From the NCBI GenBank assembly GCA_037951165.1, contig JBBDHG010000127.1, forward strand, positions 3,357,001-3,421,000: DNA of 64,000 nt, in the 5' to 3' direction. The notes beneath the pieces are model-generated. The model saw only the letters and a list, made by a program, of their open reading frames with translations. It was not told where the DNA came from and did no database searches. A program made the position numbers and the translations under genes. Positions 14,501 through 28,600 of this stretch are shown piece after piece. Origin of the DNA: Lophius americanus (lineage: Eukaryota; Chordata; Actinopteri; Lophiiformes; Lophiidae). The first letter of the stretch is position 1. Each line of letters starts with the position of its first letter.

Positions 14501-17500
14501 AAGGCTTGCTCAGTGATGCATATGGAGGTTTTAATATATAACTTTCACACCCGGAGTCTTTCCCTCTTTCTCTTTCTATCACACGTGCAAAACACAATCA
14601 AATCTTCCAGGATGTCAATTTGGGAACAAAGCCCTCAGCATGGTTCTATAGCACCATTGAAACATCCTGCAGATTATCCTTCCCTGACTCTCAGTCAGGC
14701 AGTGATATGGACCCACACTGACCCACACAAAGACATAAAAATAGTAGTACAGACTTCTGCAACACAGTCAGTAATACATTCAAATTCTCTTTCACTCTTA
14801 CACCACAGACACACACAAACTGAATCATTTCAGCACCCACAGATTTATCCCTAACTATTTATAGCTCAATGCTATGTTCTATGACACATGCCACAGTTTT
14901 ACTGTACCAGAGACTGTTTTGGCTGAAAGAGGTCCTTCTCATCACAGGCATTGCTCCTCTGAAGCGACATTTCATGTTTAGTGGAAATCAAGTCAGGCTC
15001 TCTTTGGCATTACCTGCTCTCCTCTTTGAATCTGTTACTGATTTGAAGGCATTGTTTTTTGTTGTTTTCAGAAGAGGCTGTTGATTGTGTTGTTCTTTTT
15101 CTCGCCTAGCCTAAACACGTCAGCATCGTCTGAATCTGAGGAATACTTGATAGGTTCTCGTGTGATATAAAGAGAGAAACAAAAAACAGTCACTGATTGT
15201 ACAAAATTCATATTATCAGATTATTGAATTTAAGTTATAGTCTGGTTTCTTCAGGGGACCATGTTGAAATATGTTTTATTGAGACAACGGTAATGGCTAA
15301 CTCTAACACTATTCTTAAGTCTCTTAAATGGATAAAAAGCTTGTAAATAGAATAACATAACATAACTTTAACTTAACTTTTTTCTTTTTATTTGAATGGC
15401 TGAAAAAAGGGCAAGGATGACCAGGAACCGGCAAAAGTAGTTTGAGTATACTTTTCATTTGGATTCATGTTGCGTCTGAACAATACAAATAATAAAAATC
15501 CAGAATGAATCCAGAGTACCCCGCTGACACAGTTGAGAATGAGATGAATCCAACCAACTACACTGAGCGTCAGTTGAAAAAAGGTTCACATTCCAAGGAT
15601 GCAGGGGGTTTTTGGAATCAGAGAAAATTATGAAAGTCAAAAACTGGCATTGCATGCAGTGTTTTGCCAGAGTAACAGCCCCCCGGATGTATAAATTTGC
15701 CTTAAATGTCACCACAAAGTGCTCTCTAGTGTAACATGATGGGGAAAAAAGAGAATCCGTGCCTGTTTACTAAACTTTGAGCACAGTTTTTTTTCCACCA
15801 GCACAGGCAGAAACAGGAGTGGTAGCTTCCTTTCAAGATTCAAGATTCAAGATTTTTATTTGTTAATTTAGCTATAAGTGCAGGACGTACATAAAATTGA
15901 AATGGCGTTTCACTTTCCGCCATTTTAGGATTTTAGGAAATGCCATTTAGGAATGGCGTTTCCTAAAATCCTTCTTCAGGTCACTTAACTTATTTTTTAT
16001 TCTTTCTCTTTGTCCCACTTTATTTCTTAATTTTTTCAGGAAGGCTGCTCATCCCCTTCTCTGTCCCGTAACTCTACAGGTAGTCTGTGTCTGAGAGGCC
16101 GAGAGTTAACCCTTTAGTGCTCACATACATCTATCTGTGTTACACACAGACAGCGCACGGCACTTTATAATTTCTCTTGTTAAGAACAAAGAGGAAGATG
16201 AATGAAGCTAGCGTAGTCTGAATGATGCTTCATGCGCTAGTTCCAAGGCAACTTCATATTTTTTGTATTTTGCACAATCTTATATACTATTTGTGTTTTT
16301 GCAAAAAAAATGAAAACAATTGTGGAAACAATCGTGATCTCATTCTGATATTAATTCTAAGCAAAACCCATAACCCAGACACCCCGGGTTTTGAGGGTAA
16401 CAGAGTAATTTTAACTGGCTGGGTATGTTAGTGAGGATCACTTATATCATATCCAATTCTGGCTTACTGCTCAAAACGCTGAATCAGTCATCATCTTTTA
16501 TTTTTGTTGCCATCTATTGGAACATCACATCTGTTTTACAACAGGTTTGAAAATTCTTCTCTTTGTGAAAATCCCATCCTGGGAAGTTTGGCCATAATTC
16601 ATGGCTCTAAACTCAGAAAACGGAAGTGTGATCAGTATTCAGCATTATCTGTTGGGCCTTAGAGAGTGATTCCGCTGAATGAATCTGTGTTGTTGAGTAA
16701 ACTGAAGTAAATTTCCTATAGCGCTCGCCTGTCCATCACTCTTCCTCTGAGGTTTTGTGTCTGGTTGCAAGTTTTGGAATTTTGAGCCTACGGCTACTTC
16801 TTCATCTTCTCTTTTTTCTATTGTTCTTCTTTCCATCAGATTACAGAGAGGAATGAGGAATTTATCCGGCAAGGTTAAGCATGCATGGATGAGTCAGTGT
16901 GTATTAAAAAGTTTCTATACTGTATGTATTTCTATTTTTATGTCTCTTGTAATGGTCTACATAATTAGCATTGAAGAAAACAAAGGCACATACTGAGCTC
17001 CAATAGGTGACCTTGATAAATTAAATACAATTATAATAAGATTATTCATCCCCACTGTATATGTGTATTGGGAAATAGATTAAAAGCTATTTGCAGTAAC
17101 TACATCAAGTATGGACAGTTAAAGTTAGTTGAAAATTATTAAGTTCTATTTTCCCAGTTCAAGGTGGGAATCCTTTACAGTCTCAAAATGATTCAACCCC
17201 CTAAATAGCACTCATTTGCAAATTGAGGGTTCTTTGTACGCTAAGTCAACATTCATGGGCTCAATTCAGCAGCAGAGTCCCAGCTCTTTACTGTTAAGGC
17301 CTAAATGTAGCTAAAGACACCAAGCCTATGATCCAAGATGTACACCACAGCTGATCAAGAGCATTATAAAAGTTGCTCCAGTATGCTCAGAACCATTGTG
17401 AAAAACCACAGATGTTCTTGGGAAGCTGTGTTGTGAATCAATTAAACAAAACTGCACATTTTTGGGACAATGGATCAGCAATATGTCTGGAGGAGGAAGA

Positions 17501-20500
17501 ACTTACAGCAAGGCTTGGTTTCAGAATAAAACTTAGCTCATTCAAGAGTGGCCAACACAGTATTCAAGAATGAATCCTAATCTCTGATGAGATTTGAATT
17601 TCCTGGTTTTATGTGATTTGGCACAGACAACCAGGAATATTACATAAATGGAGGCCTTTTCCCATGATGACTGGGATCAGATTCTTGATGAACGCTGCTC
17701 GAAGCTGGTTTCTGGATATTCATCATGTTTGCAGCAGATTAAAGTCGCAAATGGAGTATCAGCAAAGAATTTAAGATGGTTGAGTAATTTTCATTCTGTT
17801 GTAGTTTATAAAGGTAGCAAGCATATAGATGAATGGAGATTAGTTTATGTTGCATTTGGGAGAAAAACACTTAATGGATCTGTTGCACTGCGTTATGGCT
17901 TGATTTGATAATTGCAAACAGCTGATTGATACGAAGATTTTCCCAAATTACCCAATTTATACCTCTTTCACTATTTATGCTCTGTTTTGTAACAATTTAG
18001 CTTAGCTCATCTTCACAAATATTTGTAGGTTAAGATTCTGTGTTTGTTGAACCCTATTATGCAACACACTGGAACCAAAGAAAACACACAGAACTGAGAG
18101 CTGCACGCTGGAGAGTAGCTCGGTGAACTTCTAAAGTCCATGTACACGACGGCCCGCAGGTATTGAACTGTCACGCTGGCTCGGAACCCCTCGCTGAAGG
18201 CAGAGGAAGTGGTGTTGGCTGGGACACAGAGCCATTGTGCAGCCTCAGCTAGGAACAGTGGAGTTCAAGAGAAGTCAGTCCGGTGGTTCGCTCCTCCTCC
18301 TACATCCCCCCCTCTCTACTGCTTCTCCCACGGAGAACTAAGTTGGAGGAAGAGCCCGAACTCTCCGCCTGTTGACTGTCTGCTAAAATAACCGACACCT
18401 CCGTTCATACTTAGTATGTTTGGGCACACTTCCACCTACTCGAAGAAACCTGTTCTGGCTTCACGTTAAGTAACGGACCAGGTCGATGGAAATTTTACCG
18501 ACTACCGGGCGATGAGGCGGCCAAACCGTCGCGCGCCTCCGCCGCTGATCTCCCCTCTCGATGAGACGATGTGGAAAGAGGAATATGATTTTCACTTTGA
18601 CTTTCTGCTTCAACTCCTGTAAGTTTAACATTCCCACTGAGCAGAGATGGTTTTGATCGAAAGGGTGGGAACAGAAAACGTTATGCTGCTTGGCAAAATG
18701 AAAATAATGAACGGGTCTCTAAAGAAAACTACTCTGAAGCCGCTACTGATGTATAATTTAGAGACTCATTTACGATAGGAAAAAATTGATAGAACAGTGA
18801 CCAACTGTGACCTAACTTGAACGCTCCCTGATTACCTGCTAGTCCGTTAAGTGGTTTTGGTTTTGGTATTTTATAAATAATTCATTAATCAAAAATATTT
18901 TTGATACATTTTTGTCCAGGGAGTGCTTTTAGTATATCATTATTTCAGCTATTATTGAATTAATAAAATACCCCGAAGAAAATGTAATTGCTCTAAACTG
19001 TTATTTACATGACTTACGTGTACTTTGAACCAACAAAGTTAATATAAGCCAGTTATTTGCCAATATTCCTAATACTACATTTTTACAGTACAATAATAGA
19101 TTAGTTAACTAAAAATCTGTGATTAAATTCAAGAGTCCTGTGTTTTTTAGATGTAAATGCACACTCAGGAACATCTGTGTTTAATTAATAGATGGATAAA
19201 TAGATAGATAGTTAGGAAAAACAGGCAATCAGCTGCTTACATTACACAGACACAAACACACACTCACACACTACTAAAGAGCAGTAGAACAGCAGCAACA
19301 GAAAGATACCTGTTACTAAAACCACAGCAATAAATATATAAAAGTAGCAGTAAAAAGTCGAAATAGGCTAAAATAATTGGAAGTTAAAACACAGAGCACA
19401 CAATCCAGTTCTAAATGGCTCTGTGGCTGTATTTTGGCCCAATTAGCCTTATAAATTGCTCTCCCCAACCCCCCAGTGAGGTGTTGCTGGTCTACCAGTC
19501 AGCCTTTGATCAAAAATTATAAACATGGAAAAAAAGCCAAGTGGTATAACAGAATTTCATAATCCAGTTAAACCCATAATATATGCTTACCCTCATGAAA
19601 CACAGCCAGTGATGCCACTAAACCACCCTCATAACATACACACACACACACACACTGCATGGAGACACACCTTGTAGGTGTGGGTTTAGGACATTGCACA
19701 GCCAAAGAGATTAGCATGTGAGTCAGTAGCATGCACCATCATGTTCTCTATCTCTGACAATCATATTCACCCACTCTGTCATGTTGGCAGTGACTGAATA
19801 TATGAGTGGTGTGGGGAGACAGAATTTGCTTTTGGATAGACAAATTGCTTTGCTTGTGTGCCACTTGGCCCTTGATAAGACCACGTATTGTAGCTTCACA
19901 CAAAGGGACTGCGCTAGATATCTGACACTTCATATTTTGTCACTCTGTCTATTATGATCTGTGTGTGTTTGTGTGTGTGCGCATTTGTGCCAACAGTGAA
20001 TCAAGAGAGCCCGGCATCATTTTAGTCCCATGACTAATATGAGCTTTGAATGATTTATGAGGCCTCTCTCAGGCTAAGGATTTAATACGGTCAGAAATGT
20101 TAAAGCAATTTCTCTTTAAACACCAGACTAGATACTGTTGTCATGGTTTATCACAGACTCGTTTTATTTTTTTTTGTGAATCCATTAGATAAGTATGTGT
20201 GTGTGTTTACATCTTCAAGTTTGTGCAATATCTATTTATTTCCATCTGTCCATTTCCTCGATTTTCAACCACTTCTGTGGATACCATAGAGGATCCAACG
20301 ATTTCTTGGTTTCTTCATCATTGGGTGGGAAATGCAGTTCATTTATCAGGTTTTTGGTCAGCCCAGAAAATTCTTTCTTGTCTGACATGTTTTGAATATC
20401 TCCATAGGGACATGTAAAGGAAGTACTTTGATTAGATCCTAAAACAACCACAACTGTCTCCTTTTCCTCACCAAAGTGCTTTGGATTTACTTCTTGTGGA

Positions 20501-22587
20501 TATACAAACTCCCCACCCTGTCCCCAAGGATGTGCCTGGGCACCCTGCAGATGGAACGCTTTCGCCCAACTGTATCTCCGGTCTTATTTCCATTCTTGGC
20601 AGTGATGCTCCCCCATGATAAGGTTGAAAAATCTCAATCAGGAATAATTTCATTTTAAAAGGAATCTTGAAGAGTTTACATGTTAATCATGGTTGTAGGT
20701 TTATGTATCCCTCTGACCCTGCTGATTATTTTGTTGGTAGCATTGGCTGCCATGGTCAGGGGCCAGATGAAGAGCCATTATAAAAGCCTAATGAATCAGC
20801 AAAGACAGGATAGCATAACCTTGCCTGGAGCAGTGAAGTCAGGGTCCTTTGCAGACTTAAGCTGTTGGGTTTTGTGCAGTCAGTCATTCAGCATGTTACG
20901 GTGGGGGCTGACTCCTGCCTGTGAAAACTGGCTATTTGATTTTTTGTTCCCTTTTTTGTTCCAATTTCTGCAACACAATGCAAATCTGTGCTGGACAATC
21001 CCATTATTACATCTTACTGCAGGACATTTGGCTTCCGCTGTATCCATGGTAACCAGTAAATCCCTTGCAAAAACAGTGCATAATGTATTGAATTTGTGAG
21101 GCTAATGCAATTGGGCTGATCAGATTATGCTTTGGATGTCTGAATCATTTGGCGAGAATGCTGACAGTGCGTCTCAGATGCACACACAGATGGTAAATGA
21201 GGAAACACCACTTAGACTGATGGAGGTGAAAGTGTATAAAAGAAAGCAATGAAAGGGACTTAGTTTTCTGTGGGTAAGCACATCATTAGAGTGCAATTTG
21301 TCTCACTTTTAGTATAGTTGATGTTTAAAGTTACTTGAAATTTTTAATTGCTTGATTTTAATTCTGTTTGTGAGGTTTGGTAGGCATGCATTTTTGGAAA
21401 CTGTAAATAAAATATAAAGACGAGGAAAGCAAAGTTAAGAAGCGAACTTGTGAATTAAACTAAATCATCAGCCCTATGTGTTTCCTTTGAAATTAAAAGG
21501 TTGATAACCTCCTGTTTCTGGGGTGGGGTGTGTACCAACATGCGCAGTGTAAAGCAGTATAGTCGACAAAGCTCAATATCTTTATCAAACAACCTGAGTA
21601 AGTCATTAATAAATAAGAAGAGCTCTAATTAATCCTCTGAATTGATTCTCTGTTGTATTGATGCAACATTGTAATTAGTCAGTTTATCAAACCTTGTCCC
21701 TTAGCACAACGCTAAGTTCAGTGGGGACCTCAATTTATAACGCCGACACTTCAAGTATTTTTATTTTTTTGGTTCAATATGCTGCTAGAAGATTGTACAA
21801 ATACAGTTTCTAAATAATCAACTCAGTAGCATCAAGTGTGATTCCTCAGTTTATGGACGTTTACGTATACTGGAGGGAGCTGCATTCATAATCATCACCA
21901 GTAGTTGAGAAATCAGTATATGCAAGCAACTTTGCAGTGTGTCTCAGTCTGAACCGCTACTAAATTTCAATGTAAAAGTGTGGGATTATGACATCAAACA
22001 GGTACTTAGCGCTCGAGAACGACTGTCAATCATGCAGGCTTTGCTTGTCATTACTCACTTTTAAAAGCTGCGTGTTAGCTCTCACATCCTCAACTCTGTG
22101 GAGACTTAGTTCTTCTGTCTAAGATACAACTTCTGTTGGAGTAATCCAGTACACTCAGGGTTTTGCAGAATAATCACACAGATACACCCATTGAAATCTG
22201 GGATTGACAGCCGAGTATTAAGCATGAAATGGTCACTTGTTGGGTCTGAGGAACAAGGTCAAGAGTTTGTTGTTGCTTAAGCTAAAGAAAGCATTTCTTG
22301 TACACTATGTGGAACGCTTTAACTCGCAGGCTACATTTTTGTTAAATTGAGCTTTAGTTTTTACATTCTCGCTGTGTCATTCAAATCTTAGAGATTAAGA
22401 GTCTGAGTTTAGAGGAGCTTTTTGGAAGCGACTGAAGCAGGTGAAAGCTGTTTCAGAATAATAATCATCATTCACTGCAATAAAGTAAGACATAAGTTGA
22501 AAGTGAAACTATGTGTGTGTGTGTCTGTGCGTCTGTGTGCGTGATATGTATATCCATATGTGTATATATGTATGCGATATATGTGTA

Positions 22588-22648
<61 letters not shown>

Positions 22649-25600
22649 AAATAACTTTATTTTGTGTGTAAGTGAACATATGGTTACACAATTAAGTTTC
22701 ACTCTCTGCATTTAAATTTCCTCCGTCTTGATTTATGTGAGCAGGCAACAGTAGATGAGTGTTCCATTCATTAACCTTTGCACCTGTTTGTGTCTATTTG
22801 TGCCTATTTTCTCTCTCATCCAGTGATGCCAACCTCACAGATGTGCTGTCTGACTCAGATGAGTGTGATTTAGGCAGTCCGGAGCGTTTGGAGCGCGGCA
22901 GCACCGACACTCTGGCAAATGGCTGCCGAGCCGACTGTGAGGCCGCTAAGAGGCTGGCCAAGCGTCTCTATCACCTCGAGGGCTTCAAACGCTGTGATGT
23001 GGCCAGACACCTGGGCAAGAAGTGAGAACACACAGACATAGTAACACCTGTCAACACAGGATGATCGATGGACCAATACATTAACAGAAACAGAGGAAAA
23101 CACATTAACACCTTATTAAAACAGATGAATGTTTTCCGTTTTTGAGCATTCACTCATGATGCACACGCAAATGCAAATAATTGAGTTATAAAAGTTAGAT
23201 CAAACACATATGCTGAAGCTTATGAACTGGAAGAGCATTCTAGCATGCAGTTAGAAAAATGTTTATCTTAAACATTCATACTTTCTCCTTGTTGCACTGA
23301 TGTCCTGATTCTCTATTTTTGTCTCTCCAGTAACGACTTCAGCCAATTGGTGGCATCAGAGTATCTGAGCTTTTTTGATTTCTCTGGTCTGTCACTGGAT
23401 CGAGCCCTGAGGTAATGCACCATCAGCACTTGGAAGGCATGACTGTGTGATGTAAATATCAATAGTGCATCTTTGTAGTCTTCACTGTCTCCTCACAAGG
23501 CATTACCTTTCAAGATAATCAAAATACCATGTTTAGCACAGTGAGCCAGAGGAGGTTAATGGTGCAGAGTTCATTACTGCCTTGGACCTGACACGTTGCT
23601 GACTCAAACTGCTGTTAAGTGTTCATTTAAGAGGCCTCATGTGTGCACTTAAACTGTACCAGTTAAATTCACAATTGTTAGAAAATACATGTAGCATCCT
23701 CAAAATCTGGTTTAATGATAGTTGTTGTTGCCTGCGTTCATCAGTATTGAGCTTTATTTTAATATGGGGAGAGTCAGTTTAGCACTGAAAAGAATATACA
23801 TTTTCACAAACCATTAATCCGCAAACTCGTATTGGATTCATTGATGTATCTTTAGCCAATTATATGTTTAAGTTGAACCTTTCAGATGTCTTAACTTGCC
23901 CAACCAAAATATTCACTTTACAACAAACAACAAAAACAGCAGAATTTACAGTATTAAAGTTGGAGTTCAACCCCTGCAAAACTGGTGAATCCGATGTAAA
24001 TTTAAAAAAAATAAAACAAATTTATTTGAAGTTCAATAGTACAACCAGTTTTAAGATACACATATGAAAAATGACACAATCCTTCCTCATAACGATATAC
24101 AGCGGAGAACATGACCACAAGCCCAAGTTGGAAAACAGGCCGGACTGTTGTTTCCTGGTAAAAGGTTTTCAGAAGAACTGTAAGCTGTAGTCCTCCATAA
24201 ATTCTTTTTAAGGCCAGAAGATCTTTGAAGCATTTATTTGCCAAATATGCATTGCTAAGATACGCTTGACCTCAGCATTTAATTTTTGCTTGACAGGAAC
24301 TTCTTAAAGGCGTTTCCACTGATGGGAGAGACCCAGGAAAGAGAAAGGGTCCTTGTGCATTTTTCCAAACGCTTCTGCCAGTGCAACCCACAGACGCCCA
24401 CTTTTGAAGGTGAGAGTCCGAAACTGTTAGTTGTGATGACTGGTGGTGAGAAATGATACATTACGATATAGATGATTGTATTAATACAATTCATTATTTA
24501 CTCTGTCCTGCCTACATACATCACCAAATGTGACTGTGGTTTAAATACGGAATCTATTCAGATCAGATGCAACTCTAGCTGATTGTTTCAGAGCCCATGT
24601 TCTATAAAGGAATGTATGGTATTGCTTTCAGTGTGAAATGCATGTTTGTGTGACATTACCTGACCATAGCCATGTGTATTGCCTTTTTGTAGATGGAGCC
24701 CACACATTAACCTGCGCCCTTATGCTGCTCAACACAGATCTTCATGGTCATGTATGTACTGAAGTTCAATTGTCTAATTCCTTCTGCTGGACTGGTATTC
24801 TCATTTAACTGTTGCAAAACAAAGTAGTTAATAAGTCCATTGTCAGCGACACCGTGTCTTAGTTCACATCTTCTTTTCTATCACTCTTGTTGCCTCCCTT
24901 TCTTCATATCCTTTTGTGTCTTTCTCTCTCCTCTGTGGCCTAATTCCCGACCTGCTTCTGTCTCTCCAATCCTCGATTAGTCTCATCTGTTCCCTTTTAA
25001 AGTGGAGCACGGTGGTCTGGTCATCGTTACCACGCTACTGTCTGGTTCTGTGTTGCGCTTTACCTCTACCCTCCAGCCCAACTGAGTCCCTGGTAATAAT
25101 GGTGTTATATAATGTCCCTCCTTTAACTAATATATTTTCTCTCCTTTCAATTTCCTTTACCCATCTTTCCAATCTTTCCCTGCTAACTAAATCTGGCCTC
25201 TTGGTGTCGTTTTGCCCCATGCAGGTGGTAAGTATAATTCCAGTACTAACACCATTTTCATTGACATCTGTGGTCCTCTCCTTTTTTTCAAATAATATTA
25301 AAATGATTTTTCTGATACAGATATAATAGTAATCTCATGACAATGAATGCACACAGAATAAAATATTTTTTGTTTGTTGGTATTTAATAAACATAGATGC
25401 AAATGATCCATCTTCTTTTTTCTGTGCTCTGTTGTCATCTCACTGTCTGTATTCCAGTCACTTTTTAAGGGGAGGAACAGATTCAGTTTAAATAGGCTAT
25501 ATTTACTTTTTAGCATAGAACATTTAATTTTTTTGAAAATACCTTGTTCCTCTACTTCTGCAAAATCCAATTATTAAAATACAGTTCATCCAGTTTAACC

Positions 25601-28600
25601 TTGAGCTACACCACATTTTCCAGAAAAGGGAACTGAGACATATTGTCTGCTGTGTGGCCGTCTTACAGGAAAATATGAATAATACTCTTCCAAGCAAAGA
25701 CTTTAAAAAATTTTTTTTTAAATTGAATGTCTATTCAGTGGGAGTTTCACATGTCTGTCTATTTAGGATACAGACCTGATTTCGGCAGAAATGGCCAGTA
25801 ATTCCCAAAGACCTTTCTATGTTTTCATCTTCTTGAATCATTAGAGGCTGCACACATTCATTCTTTTTTACCATACCTTCCTTAGGTCAAAATATAAGGA
25901 AGTTATGGTAAAGCAGATTTTCCATGAGCTCTAATAGAAGTGGAGGCTCATTCAGCAGTCTCCAATTTGAACCAGTAGCATCACACTGCCACCAAGTGGA
26001 TGTTTGCAACGCTGTATTGGGATTGGAGCAGATGAAAGTGGTTTAAAATGTTAGCTGCTTTGGAATTTTTGAAATAGGTTCTAATTCTGTGCTATGGATT
26101 GAGCAGCTTTGTTCCAAACATATCTAAAAGCGTAACCTTATAATTGAAGAGTTTCTTTCTTTCTGTGGGCTTGTTTCCTTAGAACATTGGAAAGAAGATG
26201 TCTTGCCAACAGTTTATCAGTAACCTAGATGGTCTCAACAATGGCAAAGATTTCCCGAAAGACTTATTAAAGGTACAGACTTCACTCCGTCTTATCTGTC
26301 TGCACATTTCCACCCTGAAGTGAAGTGAAGTGAAGTAAAAGAAATCTGAGAAAAAAGAAAATGTTAGGACTTCTCTCTCCCTTTGCTTTGACCACACAGG
26401 TCTTGTATAACTCAATCAAGAATGAAAAGTTTGAGTGGGCAGTGTGAGTATACATTTACATTTTTTATTGTCACAAGCAAATTTTGAGTTATTGGTAGTA
26501 CGCAAGTGAGTTTACATTAAAAGGTGTTCTGCTCAGGTTTATGTGAAAAGTTATTTGTATCTACAGTGAGGAGGAGGAGCTGAGGAAGAGTCTGTCAGAG
26601 CTGGTAGAGGAGCAGTGTGAGAGTGGCAATAAGCGTGTTGCCAGGGTAACAGTTGGTAGTAACCCTTTCATCGCCATTCCCGTTCTTTTGAATGCTGTCA
26701 CCTATAAACACGGAGTTCTGTCCCGCAAGAGCCACGCTGACATGGACGGCAAACGCAGTAAGTTGTATACAAACTCTCACAGACATGAAATTGTCTGTAT
26801 TAACCAAATTATATAAGTAACTGTTTAAGTATTTTTTTCTCTTCATTCATCTCTCTTCAAGCCCCAAGGGGTCGCCGAGGTTGGAAGAAGTTTTATGCGG
26901 TTCTAAAGGGGATGATTTTGTATCTTCAGAAGGTACTTCAACTTGTTTTTTCCTTCATTACAATATCATCAAAATCATCCACCACTGCTGCTAGCAGAGT
27001 TCATCATTTCAGCTGATAGTACACAAAAAAACTATGAATGTTATCTTATCTCTAAGAGATACCCTTAAATTATTACAATGCACTGTAACTGTTAGTATGG
27101 ATGTATGAGTTTTTATAACACAGCGAGTTTAAGCTAACTGGTTCTTCACTCTTCTATACGATATATCTGTTATTTTTCCTTACGCTTAGGATGAGTACAA
27201 GCCTGATTCAGACATCTCAGAGGTGGACCTGAAGAACGCAGTGCGAATCCACCATGCTTTAGCCACTCGTGCCACCGACTACAGCAAAAGAGCCAACGTA
27301 CTGAAGCTTAAAACTTCAGACTGGAGAGTTTTCCTGCTGCAGGCACCGTAAGTTATCAAAGCTGAAGTTTAGATGACTTTATTACACTTCAATTTTAAAA
27401 ATATTACATATTAACATATTTTAGGTAATATACAGAACGAACACTTCCATATCTATTGTTACATTTTTGGTTTGACCGGGGAGGACAACCAAACTGAACA
27501 TTCTGTCATCTTAGCACCATATAGTCACATGACTGGAATGTCAGTACTGCTGTCAGTGAGAGAATGTGGACCATGTCTACTACTGCAGTAGAAGTAAGGG
27601 TTCCCCCACCTGCCAAATCCTACTTTCTCCCCTGCATTGAATCAATTTCTTTCAGAATCATAGCTATCTCAGTCATCAATCAAAACTTTCAGTCAATCAG
27701 TAATCTGTGCTCTCTGCTCTCACTGGTCCCAAAGGAGTTTATCAAAATCAAAATATGACATTTAATATGCCACTATTCACTATCACTTTTTCTAGCTCCA
27801 TGGCCTGTATTTATTCTCTTACAGCCGCGACGTCTTAGATAACGGCCCAAGTATTGGTCCACGGTGTCAGCGTTACATGGAAGTACTTTTGTCGGCTTCA
27901 CACACAGAACAATTTATGCTGGTGACACGAATCACTGATACTTTGCATTTTTATTTCAGTCTACTTCTTAAGCCTGACCTGTACTTGCACTTCAGAAATA
28001 CTTGAAAAGTATAATTTGTGTTGGTGATACTCGATCAGTTGAAAAGCTTAACAACTGAAAATTCATTTAATTTAAAAAACAGTTGCGTTCCTGAGGAATG
28101 GAGCCTCACTAGAAATGATGCTACTTGTAATGCATCAAGTGTCAAATAGTGTTTAAGTCTTATAAAGGTTTTAAATGTAGGCCTAAAGGGTCAATATAAT
28201 AGTTGATACTAGAGATGAAGATACAATTTGAATAATGTTGTTGTTGTTTTTGCTCTCATATTCTGTAGGCCTTCAAATGTGCCAGGGCCTTTTCTTGTAA
28301 GAGCATACACTTTAATTGTATGCACTGAACCCTTCATCAACTCCTCACTTCATTCTCCCACTCTCTCTCTCTTTCCAGTAGTGAGGAGGAGATGATGTCT
28401 TGGATCTTCCGGATAAACCTCGTGGCAGCGCTGTTTTCTGCTCCGGCCTTCCCTGCTGCCATTGGCTCCATGAAGAAATTCTGTCGGCCCATCCTTCCAT
28501 CCTCATCAACCAGACTCAGCCAGGTACACAGATGCACACACACGAACACACACGAACACACATGATGACATGGAAAAACAACACCTATCACACAATACTG

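Larger units (their letters stand above)
10373..22823 (+). other. psd2: psd2 large intron (12.5 kb)
   Basis: It holds the candidate alternative start exon at 18060-18618, the Tc1-like remnant near 17.2-17.9 kb, a retroelement tail and hairpin near 15.9 kb, and AC- and TA-rich microsatellites. The rest is unassigned AT-rich DNA. Confidence 0.75.

Noticed and set aside
24916..25326. 136-aa hydrophobic ORF in a psd2 intron
   Set aside because: It comes from a pyrimidine-rich intron stretch that gives Leu/Ser/Phe codons. It lies between two psd2 exons that join cleanly.
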